Source of the DNA: Callipepla californica brunnescens
Lineage: Eukaryota; Chordata; Aves; Galliformes; Odontophoridae
DNA: 64,000 nucleotides
Direction of reading: 5' to 3'
Assembly (NCBI GenBank): GCA_023055505.1
Contig: JALIRH010000001.1
Span: 94,518,530-94,582,529 of the forward strand
In this document: in pieces, positions 21,921-34,557 of the stretch
How positions within the stretch are numbered: the stretch's first letter is position 1
How the letters are laid out: each line of letters starts with the position of its first letter
Position numbers and translations under genes: made by a program
Notes under the pieces: model-generated
Told to the model about the DNA's origin: nothing
The model's database searches: none
What the model saw: only the letters and a program-made list of their open reading frames with translations

Positions 21921-21951
<31 letters not shown>
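21921..21951 (+). repeat. A31 homopolymer inside the 3' UTR
   Basis: Thirty-one A residues in genomic DNA, 30 bases after an AATAAA. It could prime oligo-dT internally and mimic a cleavage site. Confidence 0.95.
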
Positions 21952-21955
<4 letters not shown>

Positions 21956-22100
21956 AACTGCTGCATGGCTCGCATGGATACAACGCACCCCAGGGACGCT
22001 CCAGCCCACGACTGGAAGCAGCGTCTAGTTCACACCATCATCCCTCTTACCTGATAAGTCCCTTCGTATCAAACCTTCTATATAAGAAATACAGTATAAT

Positions 22101-22106
22101 AATAAA
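22101..22106 (+). terminator. Poly(A) signal candidate (AATAAA)
   Basis: Canonical hexamer in the middle of the 3' UTR, followed by a short T/G-rich stretch. Confidence 0.35.
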
Positions 22107-22713
22107 AGTGCCATTTCGCCATTTTTTGTGTGATCAATAGGCAGTAGAGATCGTACTTTTACCGTGGGAAAAAAAAAAAAAGTGAAGGTTTTATTTAAGA
22201 CATAATTGCATGAATATTCTCATTTGCTTTTTTTGTTGTTGTTTTTTTTGTTTGTTTGTTTTTCTTTTTCTTTTTCTTTTTTGAGGTCGGGAATCACTTT
22301 CTTGGGAGATATTTTCTTTCTTGATGGTGTTTTAAAGTTTTTTTTTTGTTTTTTGTTTGCTTTTGTTTTGTTTTGTTTTATTTTTTCTCAGGAGGGGCAG
22401 GGAGGGAGGGGCTTTATTTTCTCTCTGTTCCTTTTCAGTATACATATTAAGTATTGCCTTTCCATTTGAATGTAAAAATTAGTACCCTTGATTTCTATTA
22501 TGGTAACAGTGTAAACATTCAAAAAAAAAAAAAAATCCAAGGCAGTTAAGCATGACCAATTAATGTCACTCCTGTGCTTAGGCTGCAAAGTTTAATGGTA
22601 GAAAATTCTGTGCTGTTGTAAATCTTACTATAACTTGGGGAAATTAGAACTGAGGAAGCAAGTGAAAGCTTACTAATTCTATCTGAGGTTTTATAATGGC
22701 ATATTTTTTCAGT

Positions 22714-22719
22714 ATTAAA
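22714..22719 (+). terminator. SLITRK1: Distal poly(A) signal candidate (ATTAAA)
   Basis: The common ATTAAA variant lies 1.3 kb after the stop and is followed by a GT/T-rich segment (22728-22765). It is my best estimate of the main mRNA end, near 22735-22745. Confidence 0.5.
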
Positions 22720-22993
22720 GTGAAAATGTTTTCAACTTCGGGTCCTTACCATTTTTCCAGCATCACTTCTTGCAAGTGGGTTATTTGGGTTTAGGGGACA
22801 GAGCTTCCTTTCACTGCTCTGTGTTTCTCCCTCCACCTCCCCACTTCCAGCCCCCCTGCTTTCCTCTCTCCCTCTCTTCCTCTCCCTCATTCATTCACAC
22901 GCAGTGTCACAAACACTCTTCCCCAGTGTAAATAACACACAGAAGTTTCTTGCCTCCCTTAATCCCCACCACCCCCCCTTCCCCCTTCCCCCT

Positions 22994-23018
22994 TCTCTCT
23001 CTCTCTCTCTCTCTCTCA
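22994..23018. repeat. (CT)n microsatellite
   Basis: About twelve CT units in a pyrimidine-rich stretch downstream of the SLITRK1 3' end. Confidence 0.93.
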
Positions 23019-23070
23019 GTCTCTCTTGTAATGCGGCAGTGAATCCCTTTATTAATACTGTGAATCTCTC

Positions 23071-23097
23071 ACTGCTGCTGCTGCTGCTGCTGCTGCC
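23071..23097. repeat. (CTG)n microsatellite
   Basis: Eight CTG units at 23072-23095, between the CT repeat and the candidate conserved element. Confidence 0.93.
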
Positions 23098-23129
23098 ACT
23101 GCCTCTGCTGCACACACTGCAGATATATT

Positions 23130-23390
23130 AGAGATGTTAGTGGGAATTTGATTTAATTGACTCTGCCTACCTCGGTCTCATTAAGCCAGAGCTGGATTTC
23201 ACTGGTCAGCACTTCAGGCCCGCACGCAGCTTGCTGGACTGCCAGCGAGGTGAGGCTGCTGTGGGCAGCTGGACTCCAGCTGCTGCTGGAAGTGGGAAAG
23301 CTAATTAGCGAAAGGACTTTCCCATCCCTGCTCTGGATTGCTGAACCTTTAATATTAGATGCTGAAATAAACAAAGCATAGGACTGCAGT
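23130..23390. promoter_or_regulatory. Candidate conserved non-coding element downstream of SLITRK1
   Basis: A balanced-composition, complex stretch with no coding sense, containing TTTAATTGA, CTCATTAAG and GCTAATTAGCG homeodomain-type cores, CAGCTG E-boxes (23266, 23278) and ATTAG. It stands out against simple repeats on the left and AT-rich desert on the right. This resembles vertebrate developmental enhancers, but conservation cannot be seen from one sequence. Confidence 0.3.
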
Positions 23391-25520
23391 TAGACTTCAG
23401 GCAGCTTGTACTTGACCCTATTCCTGTTTAAGAAAGCACCCCTAAACCCAGTAATATCTGTAAAGGAGAAAGTCCCTGCAAATCATTTTTAACTCAGAGC
23501 TCAAGTCCCAGTGGAGATATGGAGAATTTCAGTCACGTTGCTTCTGGCTTTCTCCAGGCAGAGAATCCTTTTAAAGAGTAAAACACCGTAAGGGACATGC
23601 TAAACTTCAAATACTAATTCGGTTTGCTTTATAGAAAATGCCCACCTTTGGGATATGCAATGAGAAAAAAGACATACATACACAGACACTGCAATTGATA
23701 CGCTCTTGAAAATGAGGCAGAAGCCTGATCCCAGGTGTTCATGAAGTATTGAACATGAGGAGAAGATGGTCCTTCCAGAATCCTTTATCATTATGGAAAA
23801 TTCTGCAGTCTCCTAGAAAATACCTTGATGTTTGATTATGCAGCTCCGGAAACATACTGTCCTGTTTAATTATATAAATCATACCTATTTCAAGGACCCT
23901 TTGTTTCCCCCTGCTTCTTTTTTACACTGATTTTTCTGCCAGGACATTCTATGTGAGACAAAGTGATGGCAGTAGAGCCACTAGCTTGCCATTGTGCTTT
24001 CCTCCTACCAGCTTGAGAAGAAAAGGAAAATGTATTCACCTATGATACTGTATTTCTATCCTTACAAGGCCATCCGCTTTAACTTAAACATAGTCCAAAT
24101 ATATTTAAGAACATGACAGTACACCACTAGACTACCACTTATGTCTCGCTGCCTTCCCTATGCCTTTGCAGGGAGAAAATTGAAGAACAGAGCAGTCAGA
24201 ACACACCTCATTCTAAAATCATTGATATGTTAGGTCCACTGCTACAGAAGTTAAGATGAAAGAGATAGTAAATTAAAGATGGCAAATCACTGGTGGAAGC
24301 AAGACATACACACATTCAAGAGACTGCAATACTAAATATATGTGATTATGGTTTTTCCATCACTAAGACGTAGCATAAGCTTGTAGCTTCTGCCTTTTGC
24401 TACCTTTAAAGCACTATTTCATTGGCACACTTGCATAGAAATGCCAAGTCAACTGGAGAATTGAAGGTTTGCATTTATGCATGCTTCTAGGTTGAGGGTT
24501 TAGAGGAATAACAAAATGACCCCTTTTATTTCTGTGATGCTCTCTGATTTTAACACTCACATGATTCATTCTTCCATCTCAGACACTTGTCCTTAAGATA
24601 AATAGATAATCTAACTCTCTGATACCATATAATTATCAGGCTTTGAATTATGATGTTTATCTTATTTGTATGATTGACATTTCAAGGTCATTTTATCAAA
24701 GCAAAGCACCCAACTAAATAGAAAAATAAACTTAGGAATCAGTCAGTCACAACATATGCCACACTAAGACAACTCATCTCCTCTTTCATAACAGAAATGA
24801 AAAAATTTTTTTTTCTTCAAAAAAGGCATATGTGGAAACAAACAAAAAATCAAAACAATAAAAAAATCAACACCATAGAATTAGTTGTTTAAAAACAACA
24901 TAAAAAAGCCACCTTGCATTCTTTCTGAAAACAACCTAAGAATAGCCTAGACTTTAAACTGTTGCCATAGAAATATATTTCCGTATGCATGGTAGCCTCT
25001 TGCATGCCATTGCAAGAAGACTAACTGGAAATTTAGACACAAGCTGATAAAATTTTAAATCAAAACCAATAGGTGATACATATTATTTTGAGCAAAAGCG
25101 TGCTGATGAATCTACAGAAGGGGACATTATAATCTTGCTTTATTAAAATTATTGATTGTATCATGATATTTTATAACTTTATTGCAGTTACATTGCACAT
25201 ACGGTGTTTCAGATCTGCTTGTAAACTACAATGAAACTTTTTAGCTAAAGAAGTGTTTTTGAGGGATCAGATTTTATCTGATCGAGTAGAAAAGGCTTTG
25301 TGTAGTCTTTATTCAGGTAGAGAAGTCATTAATTTCAAAAGATGAACATTTCACAGTTTCTTTAGCTGGTGACAAAAGTCATTAGGTGAACATTAGGGCA
25401 GCAAGAAGCCACTGCCTCTAACTGCCACCACCTAAGAAATATTTTGGAGAACTCCCAAATATAAAAGTGTTTCTTCCCAATGACAGTTAGCTTTTAGTAA
25501 AGGAGAAAACTCATTTTCTG

Positions 25521-25564
25521 TTTTTTTTTTGTTTGTTTGTTTGTTTGTTTTGTTTTGTTTTTTT
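25521..25564. repeat. T-run and (GTTT)n microsatellite
   Basis: T10 followed by GTTT units and GTTTT variants. Confidence 0.9.
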
Positions 25565-28500
25565 CCAGTGGCTTGCCAGGTGCAAAGGAAGGCCAAGCAG
25601 GATTTTATTCAGTAGTTTAGTATAGTTGTTCTATTTTGAACAGTCAAAATAGGCTTCACTACATTTTTATTCAAGCGCTGGCCAGAGGGAGCATTCTTTG
25701 ATGATTATGACCTTAAGCAAATAAACTGTTTTGTATTTAGAGAAGTTTATTTGACTGAAACTTATCTATATGTGTTCGTGTAGTTCAGATTTGCAGGAAT
25801 TTTGTGATTTGTGGTAAAGAAATTTCAGTGCAATTGGCAAGACTTCTGAGCTGGCTGCTGTATGAATACCTCTTTTTTTTTGGTATTGGGGAACTAGTCG
25901 GAAAGTGAAGAATTCATGGTTTATATTGGTAAATTACCATTGCCCTAAATTGCCCAGATATTTATATAGCATTTCAAATGTTCTGAACTGTATTAGCAGT
26001 ATGGAGATGACTGATGAAAATTAAAGGAATCTTCTTTGTTATCCTCAGTTTTTCCCAAACATAGGAGTATTAGCATCAGAGATAATGTAGACTAAAAATG
26101 CTACAAGTACTCTGTTTTATCATATTCTATTCATTATGATTATGTCTATCAGTGATAGTTTAATGCGTAAACTTGTAACATTCGACATAATTGTCTGATT
26201 CTTTCAGAAGAAGTTGTCATATTATCTCATGTTTGGAGAAATATAAATGAGATTCATCAGTATTACTTCTCCAAGATTAATTATTGCGTCACTTGATATA
26301 TGTGATCCCGCTGAATGGTTTCATTTATCTGATAAAGTTTCTGAATTAGTTTCTGTTTATTCTTCTTAAATACGTCTTTCAGTTTTTTGAAAGAGGAGCA
26401 AAGTCAGTAGAAATTCACTTGAAGAAAATAGCATCATCTTACACTGACCACTGGAAAGCTGAGACTATAAATTCAAAATAAACGGAACAATAGAGAGAAA
26501 TAATTCATTCCAGAAACCCTGTTGCCTCTAAGAGAACATTTGCTTTAAGTGCCAATGTTTTAGCCTTATCAGTGGGCTAAAGAAGTGTTTTACCATTTGA
26601 ATCAAACAAAATACTGGTGATGCCAGAGATTTTTCACCAACTTTCTCCTTTTCCATTAGATAGCAATATTGATCCTCTTCAGAAAGTTTCCAACTGACTC
26701 AGCATAAAAAAATTCTTAGCTGTTAAGATGTTTTGTTTATGTCGTGATTGTGCAGACAGATTGCTCAAGCTTATGTCTCAAAGCAGATATATCTATGCAT
26801 GGTTTGTGTTATTTTTTTTTATTCCTGCAAGTGAAGAATTTAGCAAACAAAATGCATTAAGATGCTACTTGGGGAAAAAAAAATAATAATGGAAAGATAA
26901 CTACTTTTTCCTTTAAATGAGAGTTCAGATTATAAAGACAGGCTGGAAAGTTATAATTAAATCTTTATGGAACTGTCGGAAAGGTAGTGCAGATGAGTTA
27001 CAAAACACTTGAGAAACAATACAGTCTAGGAGAAAAAAAAAAAAAAAGGGAATATTTGTCTTCTGGATTGCTTTATGACTTAAAGAGTAGGTGGTATTTA
27101 TCTCACCTAGCTTGATATGCTTCATTGAGTTTCCTGTGTATAAATCGGTAGTTTCCTCAGAGGCATCATGGAGTAACATAGACATGTGCATGAGACTGGT
27201 AGATACAACATAAAGCCTCGGGCTGATTCATGTATTTCTGGAGTAGCAGCTCGATCCTGGGTGGGATACACTGGAGCATTTAAAACAGGAATAGCCACTC
27301 ATGGAAAGAACTGAGCTGAGCTGTGGAGATACACTCAGAGGCTTGTAAATTGGTTCATTTGTCTCACATAAGTAATTTGAATTACTTTAGAATTTGAGTT
27401 TTCTGCATGGTGCTGAAAGAAAAGACTCAAGGTTTATAGAAGATATGGTCAGCTGTTGACCACAGAAGGCAATTTAAGATATCATCAAAGGCCCTACGAA
27501 CAGGCAAAATTAGTTAAATTCTAAATGTAATTCACTTATAAATATCTGCGCTGTAGATGATAAAATGCATGTTGAAACTAAATCAAATACAAAATTACAA
27601 ATTCAATACAAAATTAACAATATCAAAGATGGTTAACTGGGATAAAATATTTAATCTTAAATGACATCAGTTAAATTTTGGATATCAGTTGGGTCAGAAG
27701 TACCCCACATTTTTTTCCATTTGTTTTCTTATCTTGAATTTTATTTTTGTGTTTTGAAATTGCTAGCTCTTTGTCTTGGAGATTGTACCCTAATGGTTGC
27801 TTTTGGATGGGACAGACTCTTACTTCTACCGGTGCCTTCAGAAATTGTTATATTACATAATAACTGCAATAGAAACATCACAAAGTAATAGAGGGCTCAC
27901 GAAACAAACGTAAAAAAAGAACAGCAACAACAACAAAACCTGACAGTTATTACTGTTTCTGTAGTAGTAAATAACTAGTCCTTGGGTCAAGCTTGAAATA
28001 TAAATAAGGAATACAATACTCCAGGGTTATAGTCATTATTGAAGTCATTAAAAAGACCAGAATGAGAGATGAATGCTTGCAATAGATGAAAAAATATAGC
28101 AGTAAGTGTTTTAGAAAAAAAATCTGAAAAGAAAGTGCTTAGCTGTAAGCGGCTTTTCACAGGAGGTTTGAAATGAGAAAAATATAATTTAATTATGGAC
28201 ACACTGTAACAACCTATTCACATGAGATATCTTTAAGAGAAGACAGATGGTAGGAAAGATTTAAGGGCAGGATCTAGAAGATGTGGCTAGACCCCAGAGT
28301 CCGTTAGTCATATTGTAAGTGGATGTATCAATTTGCCCAAGATAAACATGTCATGACAAAATTGGCAGTAGTGTGTAATGGGCACTCTGCAAATAATATG
28401 GACTTTCAGGGAGAAGTGTTGAGACAGACTGGGTAGAAATGATGAGAATGAAACCATAAAACAGTATTTTTTTTCCTGCAATTATAGCTTGGGAACGGAA

Positions 28501-28972
28501 TGATTCAAAAGTAGTTATAGTTGTTATGCTGTTTTATCATGTGTCTTTGTATCTTTATTAATATGATCTACTCAGATTGCAAACATTCCACCAATTCTCT
28601 GTTAAGGTAGAGAAGATCGTGTTAGTTAAAAAATAAGTGCAAGTAAGATATTTTGATGCTGTCTCCCATAACATCCTCGTGGATAAGCACAAGTGTGGGC
28701 TAGTCCTGGAAAGAATATCCAAAATGCTTGGCTGATGAACACTTCTAGACCAGTGAATTACAGAGAATTTTCTAATTTTTGGGAAGGATTCATTTTGGCA
28801 GTTCCATACATTTTAGATCCCTATCAGAAATTGTGTTATTCTTTATGACACCCTGAATGCTGGTGAATAATGATACTGATAAGAGTAAAAATAATAATGA
28901 TACATTTCAGGTTAAAAGGTTCTCCATTTTCTTTCTTTTTACAGTATATTAATATGTATATATCCTACTAGG

Positions 28973-28985
28973 AAAAAAAAAAAAA

Positions 28986-29023
<38 letters not shown>
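28973..29023. repeat. A14-GC-T35 inverted homopolymer
   Basis: Fourteen A, then GC, then thirty-five T. AGCT forms the centre of a perfect palindrome with A14/T14 arms and no loop. Confidence 0.93.
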
Positions 29024-29026
<3 letters not shown>

Positions 29027-30435
29027 TTTGACATTTCCATGCTTTAATTAATATGTACTCACTTTAGTGTGTCAGTAACAAAGTAAAAACATGATTCACA
29101 GAGGAAAGATTGCAAGAATAATAAAGAACAAGAGGAATGCTCTAAACAGAGATGGTAGATCTGTAGATATGCTGAAATTACTCAGGAAGAACAGTAGATT
29201 GAAAGGAGCTGCTGGCATTGACTAAAGATGCTCTGGGGAACAGGAGATGCATTTTTGGAAGGTCTGTCTATGGTTATGCTGTTATTAATCAAAGATAATC
29301 TTAACTAATTAAAATTTTAGTGTAAGAAAATAGTCCTCAGGAACTAAATAAATTATATTCAGGATAATGTAGACTGTTGATTTGAGTCTCATAACAAGGC
29401 AATATTAAAATTAGCTGTGAAGAAAGTGGTTTTTACTGCATATTTATAAATCAGTAGTTTATAAAAATTTATTATATCAATTATAAGCATATATATTAAA
29501 TAAGACCCATTTTTAACCATAGGTTCCAATCTCAATAATGAAGATAAGGATGTCCATTATGTTATATGAGTGAAAATGGGAATGAAATAAATGAAGAAAA
29601 AAACTTTCCAATAAGATTTCAAAATAAGATTCATATCTTCAAGAATAAGTTTTGGATAGTAGTGTTTCATTATTAACAGTGATCAGTTGACGCTGCAAAT
29701 TGATTCATTTATACAGATGTTATCAATGTAGCTGGTTATTTGAAAGCATTACATTCCTGATTATAAAACAATGATCTTATAATAAAGGCATTTAGCAAAG
29801 ACTGCAAAATTTAAGATAATTATTCTAGAAGTGCCAATAATTCTGGTATTAATGGAGCCTCAATCATGCCCAGCATGATACAGAAGGAAATGGAAATAAT
29901 CAACATTTATCTTAATCAAGGCACATATTTTCTTAACTAAATGCCATCCACAAACATGTACCTGAAGTTTTCATTTGATCAGCAGATTTTCTTTCTAATG
30001 TTGGAGTTTACAAATTGATTTTAAATCAACTTTTCCTGCAGATTGAATAATATTAGTTGAAAATCTCTGTGCTGCCTTGATTGACATGGAATCAGTCTCA
30101 ATTTTCCATGCAGGACCAAATTGTCAAGCTGCACTGCAGGAAAGAAAACTTAGAAAATATAAGTGTAGTGTACATCCTGTTGTGTTGGACTGAGTATCCC
30201 ATTCCTCTTTGGTTATAATGAGATACTCCAACCTGCTAAATTAATGGACGATTGCTTAAGTGAACACAAGCACTGGAGATACAATCCATAATAGATAATC
30301 CATAAGGGATTATCTCTGCTCTTTTTTGGAGTCCTTCACTGGCTCTGTCCAAGACAAAATTACTGCAGAGCAAACACGCCTTCAGCAATCTGGACACAAG
30401 CCAGTTTGTACATAGACTTTAAGCCTAGGATTTTC

Positions 30436-31975
30436 AGACTGGAGACCTCTGGAGATCATCTAGTTCACCTCCTCTGCAAAAGTAGGTTTCTTCAAATGTG
30501 TTACATGAGAGAGCATTCTGACAGGTTTTGAATATCACCAAAGGAGACTCCACAACCTCTCAGGGCAGCCTTTGATTTTTTTAAATGCACTGATAAGATA
30601 TTCCCTCAATCTCTTGTCCAGGCTGAACAGTCACAAATCTCTCAGTTTTTCTGTATAAGAGAGGTGCTCCAGGCCCCTAATCTCTGTAGCCCTCTGCTGG
30701 ACTCTCTCCAGTAGTTCCCTGTCTTTTCTTGATCTGGGAACCCAGAATATTGGACATGGTACTTTCTGATGTGGCCTTGCCAGGGCAAAGTAGAGGGGTA
30801 GGAGAACATCCCATGACCTGCTGGCTATGCTTTCTTTAATGCATTCCAGGAAACCACTGGCCTTTTTGATCACAAGGCCTCACTGATGGCTTGTGATCAA
30901 CCTGTTGTCCACGACACCTAGATCATTCTCTGCAGATCTCCTCTCCAGCAGATCACCTCTTAACTTGTACTGACACATACATTTATTCATCCCCAGGTGT
31001 AGAATGCTGCATTTTCCCTTGTGGAATCTCATAAGCTTCTTCTCCACCAAACTCCCCTGTCCACGTCTTGGTGAAAGGAAGCATATTTTTCTGGTATGTC
31101 AGCAACTCCTCCCAACTTTATATCATCAGCAGACTTGCTGAAGGTGTGATATATCCCTTCATCAAGGTTGCTGCAGATGACGTTGAAAAAGATTGGACCC
31201 AGTACCAACCTCTTGGGAACACCATCAATATTCTGCATCACTGATCACAACCTTCTGAGCTCTGCCAGTCACAGAATTACAGAATCACAGAATCATAGAA
31301 TCACAGAATCATAAAATCATAGGGGTTGGAATGGACCTCAAGAGATCACCGATTCCAACCCCCCCTGCCAAAGCAGATTCCCTACACCAGGTAAATGTCA
31401 CCAGTCAGATGGTTCTCAGTCCACCTCACTGTCTACTCCTCTACCTCTCACTTCCTAAGCTTGCCTAGGAGGCTGTTTGACAGTGTCAAAATTCTAGATG
31501 GAGTCAAAGACGCAACATTAGTTTCCTTCCCCTCATCTTCCAGCTAATCATGACAACATGGAAGGCTACCAGATTGGTCAAGCATGATTTCATCTTGGTG
31601 AATCCATGCTGACTACTGCTGATATCCTTTTTATCCACTTGCTTGGAGATGACGTCCAAAAAAAGTTGTGCCGTCAACCTCCCTGTGATGGTAAGACAGT
31701 GACCTGTGGTTTCCCGAGTCCTCTTTCTTGCTCTTTTTGAAGACTAGAGTGACTTTGTCTGTCCTCCTGTTTTCAGGCAACTTTCCTGTTCTCCATGACC
31801 TTTCAGAGATTATAGAGGATTGTTCAACAAACAATTCTACTAGATTCCTCAGCACTCATGTGTGCATCTCTTCAGGGCCTATGAATTTGTGTGGATTGAG
31901 TTTGCCCAGACAATCTCACCACATTCTCCTAGAACTGTACACCTTGTGTATCTATTTTGGGGTCAGCATTTGACC
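30436..31975 (-). mobile_element. CR1 LINE fragment, antisense, about 1.5 kb
   Basis: The plus strand follows the reverse complement of CR1 from the 3' UTR (30436-30560) through the 3' half of ORF2 to about 31975. Minus-strand pieces show decayed reverse transcriptase blocks, including a LGPIFFNV-type block and S.DDIKL, which corresponds to the FADD.KL site, near 31110-31220. Many frameshifts are present. A second, shorter CR1 3' end is nested at 31272-31400. This is the longest LINE in the window. Confidence 0.9.
31265..31407 (-). mobile_element. Nested CR1 3' end with 7-bp direct repeats
   Basis: A short CR1 3' end (31272-31400) begins with several 8-mer tail repeats in reverse complement (AATCACAG/AATCATAG types), then GGGGTTGGAATGGACCTC. 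It interrupts the older CR1. CCAGTCA occurs on both sides (31265-31271 and 31401-31407), and removing one repeat plus the insert restores continuity of the host CR1. This fits a target-site duplication. Confidence 0.8.
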
Positions 31976-34557
31976 CAGATATTCACTGATGTTCTTAAAA
32001 ACTGGGAGGTTTTTTGTTTTCTTTTTAATTTGTTTTTATGGGCTTTAGTTGACTGTTTCACTTTTACTTCATGCTTGCTGGGATTACATATTTCCTTCTC
32101 ATAAGTACTGTGGGATATCTTTAACTGCTGATTTTGGCTTTGCCTGACATTGCCTGACTGGTAAGACAAAAAGATAATAATATATTGACAAAATTTTTGT
32201 TTAATTAAAAACTTAAGACAAAACAAAACAAACAAACAACAAACAAATAAACAGGAATTTAGTTTGTTTTGTGGCTTGATATTATATATTAAAATTGCTA
32301 GAATAGGTTAGCAGGATTAATTCAAATTTCTGTAACTATACCAAGTGTCATAATGGATAATTGCTTTGAACTTGGGACTAGATTTTAGATCTTAAATCAC
32401 TTGAATTGTGCATGCTTAGATACTTTATAGTCTTTAAGGAATCCTAGGATACCTGACGAATATGCACAGGATTAAAATAGTTTCTTTCCCAAACTGACAA
32501 CTGGATTCCAGGCAAGATGCTTTATAATACGTTAAATGCTGTAGATGATTATACTAAAGCATCTTAAGTGTTCCCTGGCTGAATTGTAACAGCTGTACTG
32601 TGAGCACAAGAATTTAAGCATTTCAGTCTATAACCAAACTGCAGCACCTAAAGTTGACTAAGCTGAATCACAGCTAAGCTATATAACTTTTATATTGCTA
32701 AAGTTAAGCATGATGAATCACACACTAATGAATAACATACTCAGGATGGAGCTTTTAATTAAAAATAAGAATATATACATAAAAGAAGCTAGCCAAGTAC
32801 TGTTCTTCAAATATTCATATCTTCTTCTTTCCTTGTCAAATCACAATTTATTATGAGAAGAATAAAATATTGCAGATGCTGTTGATGATCTTTGGTGATC
32901 TTTATTGCAGCCATAAGATACAGACAGATATATATTTACCTGTAAAATAAAATGGCAACAACAGCAAAAAAAATGAGGCTTTACAAAAAGTCTTTTATTT
33001 TATTATTATTTCTACAAGAATGTTCCCTTTTTACCTTCAGAATTATGTGGTAATTAACAAATAATTTATGTAATATTGCCCCATATAATTATGGGAAAAT
33101 CTTGCTTATTTTACTAAGTTAAGTCAAAATAAACAAAATATACGAATCAGTGAATGAAGTTGAAAGATGAAATACCTAAGCCCCAACTCCTTCCTTATTA
33201 GAAAACTTGGCTGAACAGTCAGTAGTAACTGAAAATTATCAATTATCAAGATTGTAGATTGTGTGCATCAGGTTGGTAGATGTTTCTATTAAGGTTTTTT
33301 GTTTGTTGTTTTTTTGTTATTAAGTTCTGAAGATGAGTATTAGGAGACTCATTCTGCTGCTTTTTCACATTTACCTCCTGCTGATCTAGGCACCTTTGGC
33401 TTTCTGCATAATCAATGGAGATCTTCATTTGAACTTTGAAGTTTCAGCACAGCATTTTGGGATGCCAAGAACAGTTCCACTGCAGACTAAGACACCAAAT
33501 TTATGTGACTAAATATTGACATATGGATGTGAATTGGTTCTTTAAACTCTCATTAAAGTCAGTGAAGGGCCAATGATTACAGACAATGGAGAACAGGAAA
33601 ATGTGCAACTAAATTTTAATAGACATTTAGAAAGAAACTCATTTTAAAAACATAATTTTGCTTTCCAGACATACCATATTGGACCTCTATTTGACAATCT
33701 AGAAGGGTGCAAATCTTTAGCAAGTTCTGAGCCCCATTGGTGTCCTGTTTGCCTGAGATACTCTAAGGCAACTCCAATGTCATTTATATGTTAGTGTAGA
33801 TCTTGTTTTTCATAGAATGTATCTGGAACTTGGATTCTTTGTTCACCTTGGGACAACTATTTTTGGAAATCTTAATCTCTAAATAAACCCTGTCCATACT
33901 TAGAAAGAAGTAAAACGTGTTTTAAAAGTTTTATTTCTTCCCATTGACTCTAACAAGAATCTAGGACACCTTTTCTAAATATATCTGAAACTATAGACAG
34001 CTGCATTTCCTCAAATTAATTCCACACTTTTAGTCCTTCATACTCCGTTGCTGTAAAATGGCAATTTCATTGATCTTTCAAAACTGAGGGTTTTCTGCCT
34101 TTTGCCACAGCTGTCAGTACAGATGTACTGAAAACACTTGCCCCGCATTGAGCACCCAGACCCCAAAGGCACCCTCCATGGCATCTGTGAATCTGATTCC
34201 ATAACCAGAGGTTCCTACGGAACACAAACATATTTGGTTCCGATATTATATCTTGTTTTTGGAATTATGTTGCTAAAACATGGAAGTTTTAGCTCTTAAT
34301 CTCTTCAAGACATTAAGAACATAAATGATGGTATGAAAATATGTGAAGTAGTTTCCTATCTCAGGAAAAACTCATATAGTATGAAAATGTGTAGTAGTTT
34401 TCTATCTCTTGAAAGCACCGATTTGCAGAATAGCCATATCAAATCCAAAGAAATGTTTTCCTCCTTTATGCATTAATATTTCATTTATTAGACAAAGTTG
34501 CATAGTACTGTCCCACTCCAATTATTGGAGAGGTCATTCTTTTGATATATGCATACC
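31976..34557. other. Gene desert, no gene seen
   Basis: AT-rich; an (AAAC)n-like run at about 32220-32255. No mobile element recognised. Confidence 0.55.

Larger units (their letters stand above)
21417..22740 (+). other. SLITRK1: SLITRK1 3' UTR
   Basis: Non-coding sequence after the stop, with T-rich and purine tracts. Candidate poly(A) signals are AATAAA at 21886 and 22101 and ATTAAA at 22714; I favour the last as the main end because sequence character changes shortly after it. A genomic A31 run (21921-21951) sits inside. A regulatory microRNA site is known in the human 3' UTR (miR-189/miR-24-related), but I could not place its equivalent with certainty. Confidence 0.65.
23390..30435. other. 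Gene desert, AT-rich, no gene seen
   Basis: No coding region supported on either strand. Holds a (GTTT)n run (25521-25564), an A14-GC-T35 inverted homopolymer (28973-29023) and a perfect 8-bp inverted repeat (25265-25283). Other sequence is unremarkable. Confidence 0.6.

Noticed and set aside
21516..22009. Frames antisense to and within the SLITRK1 3' UTR
   Set aside because: They carry phenylalanine or lysine runs from the A31 tract and have no independent support.
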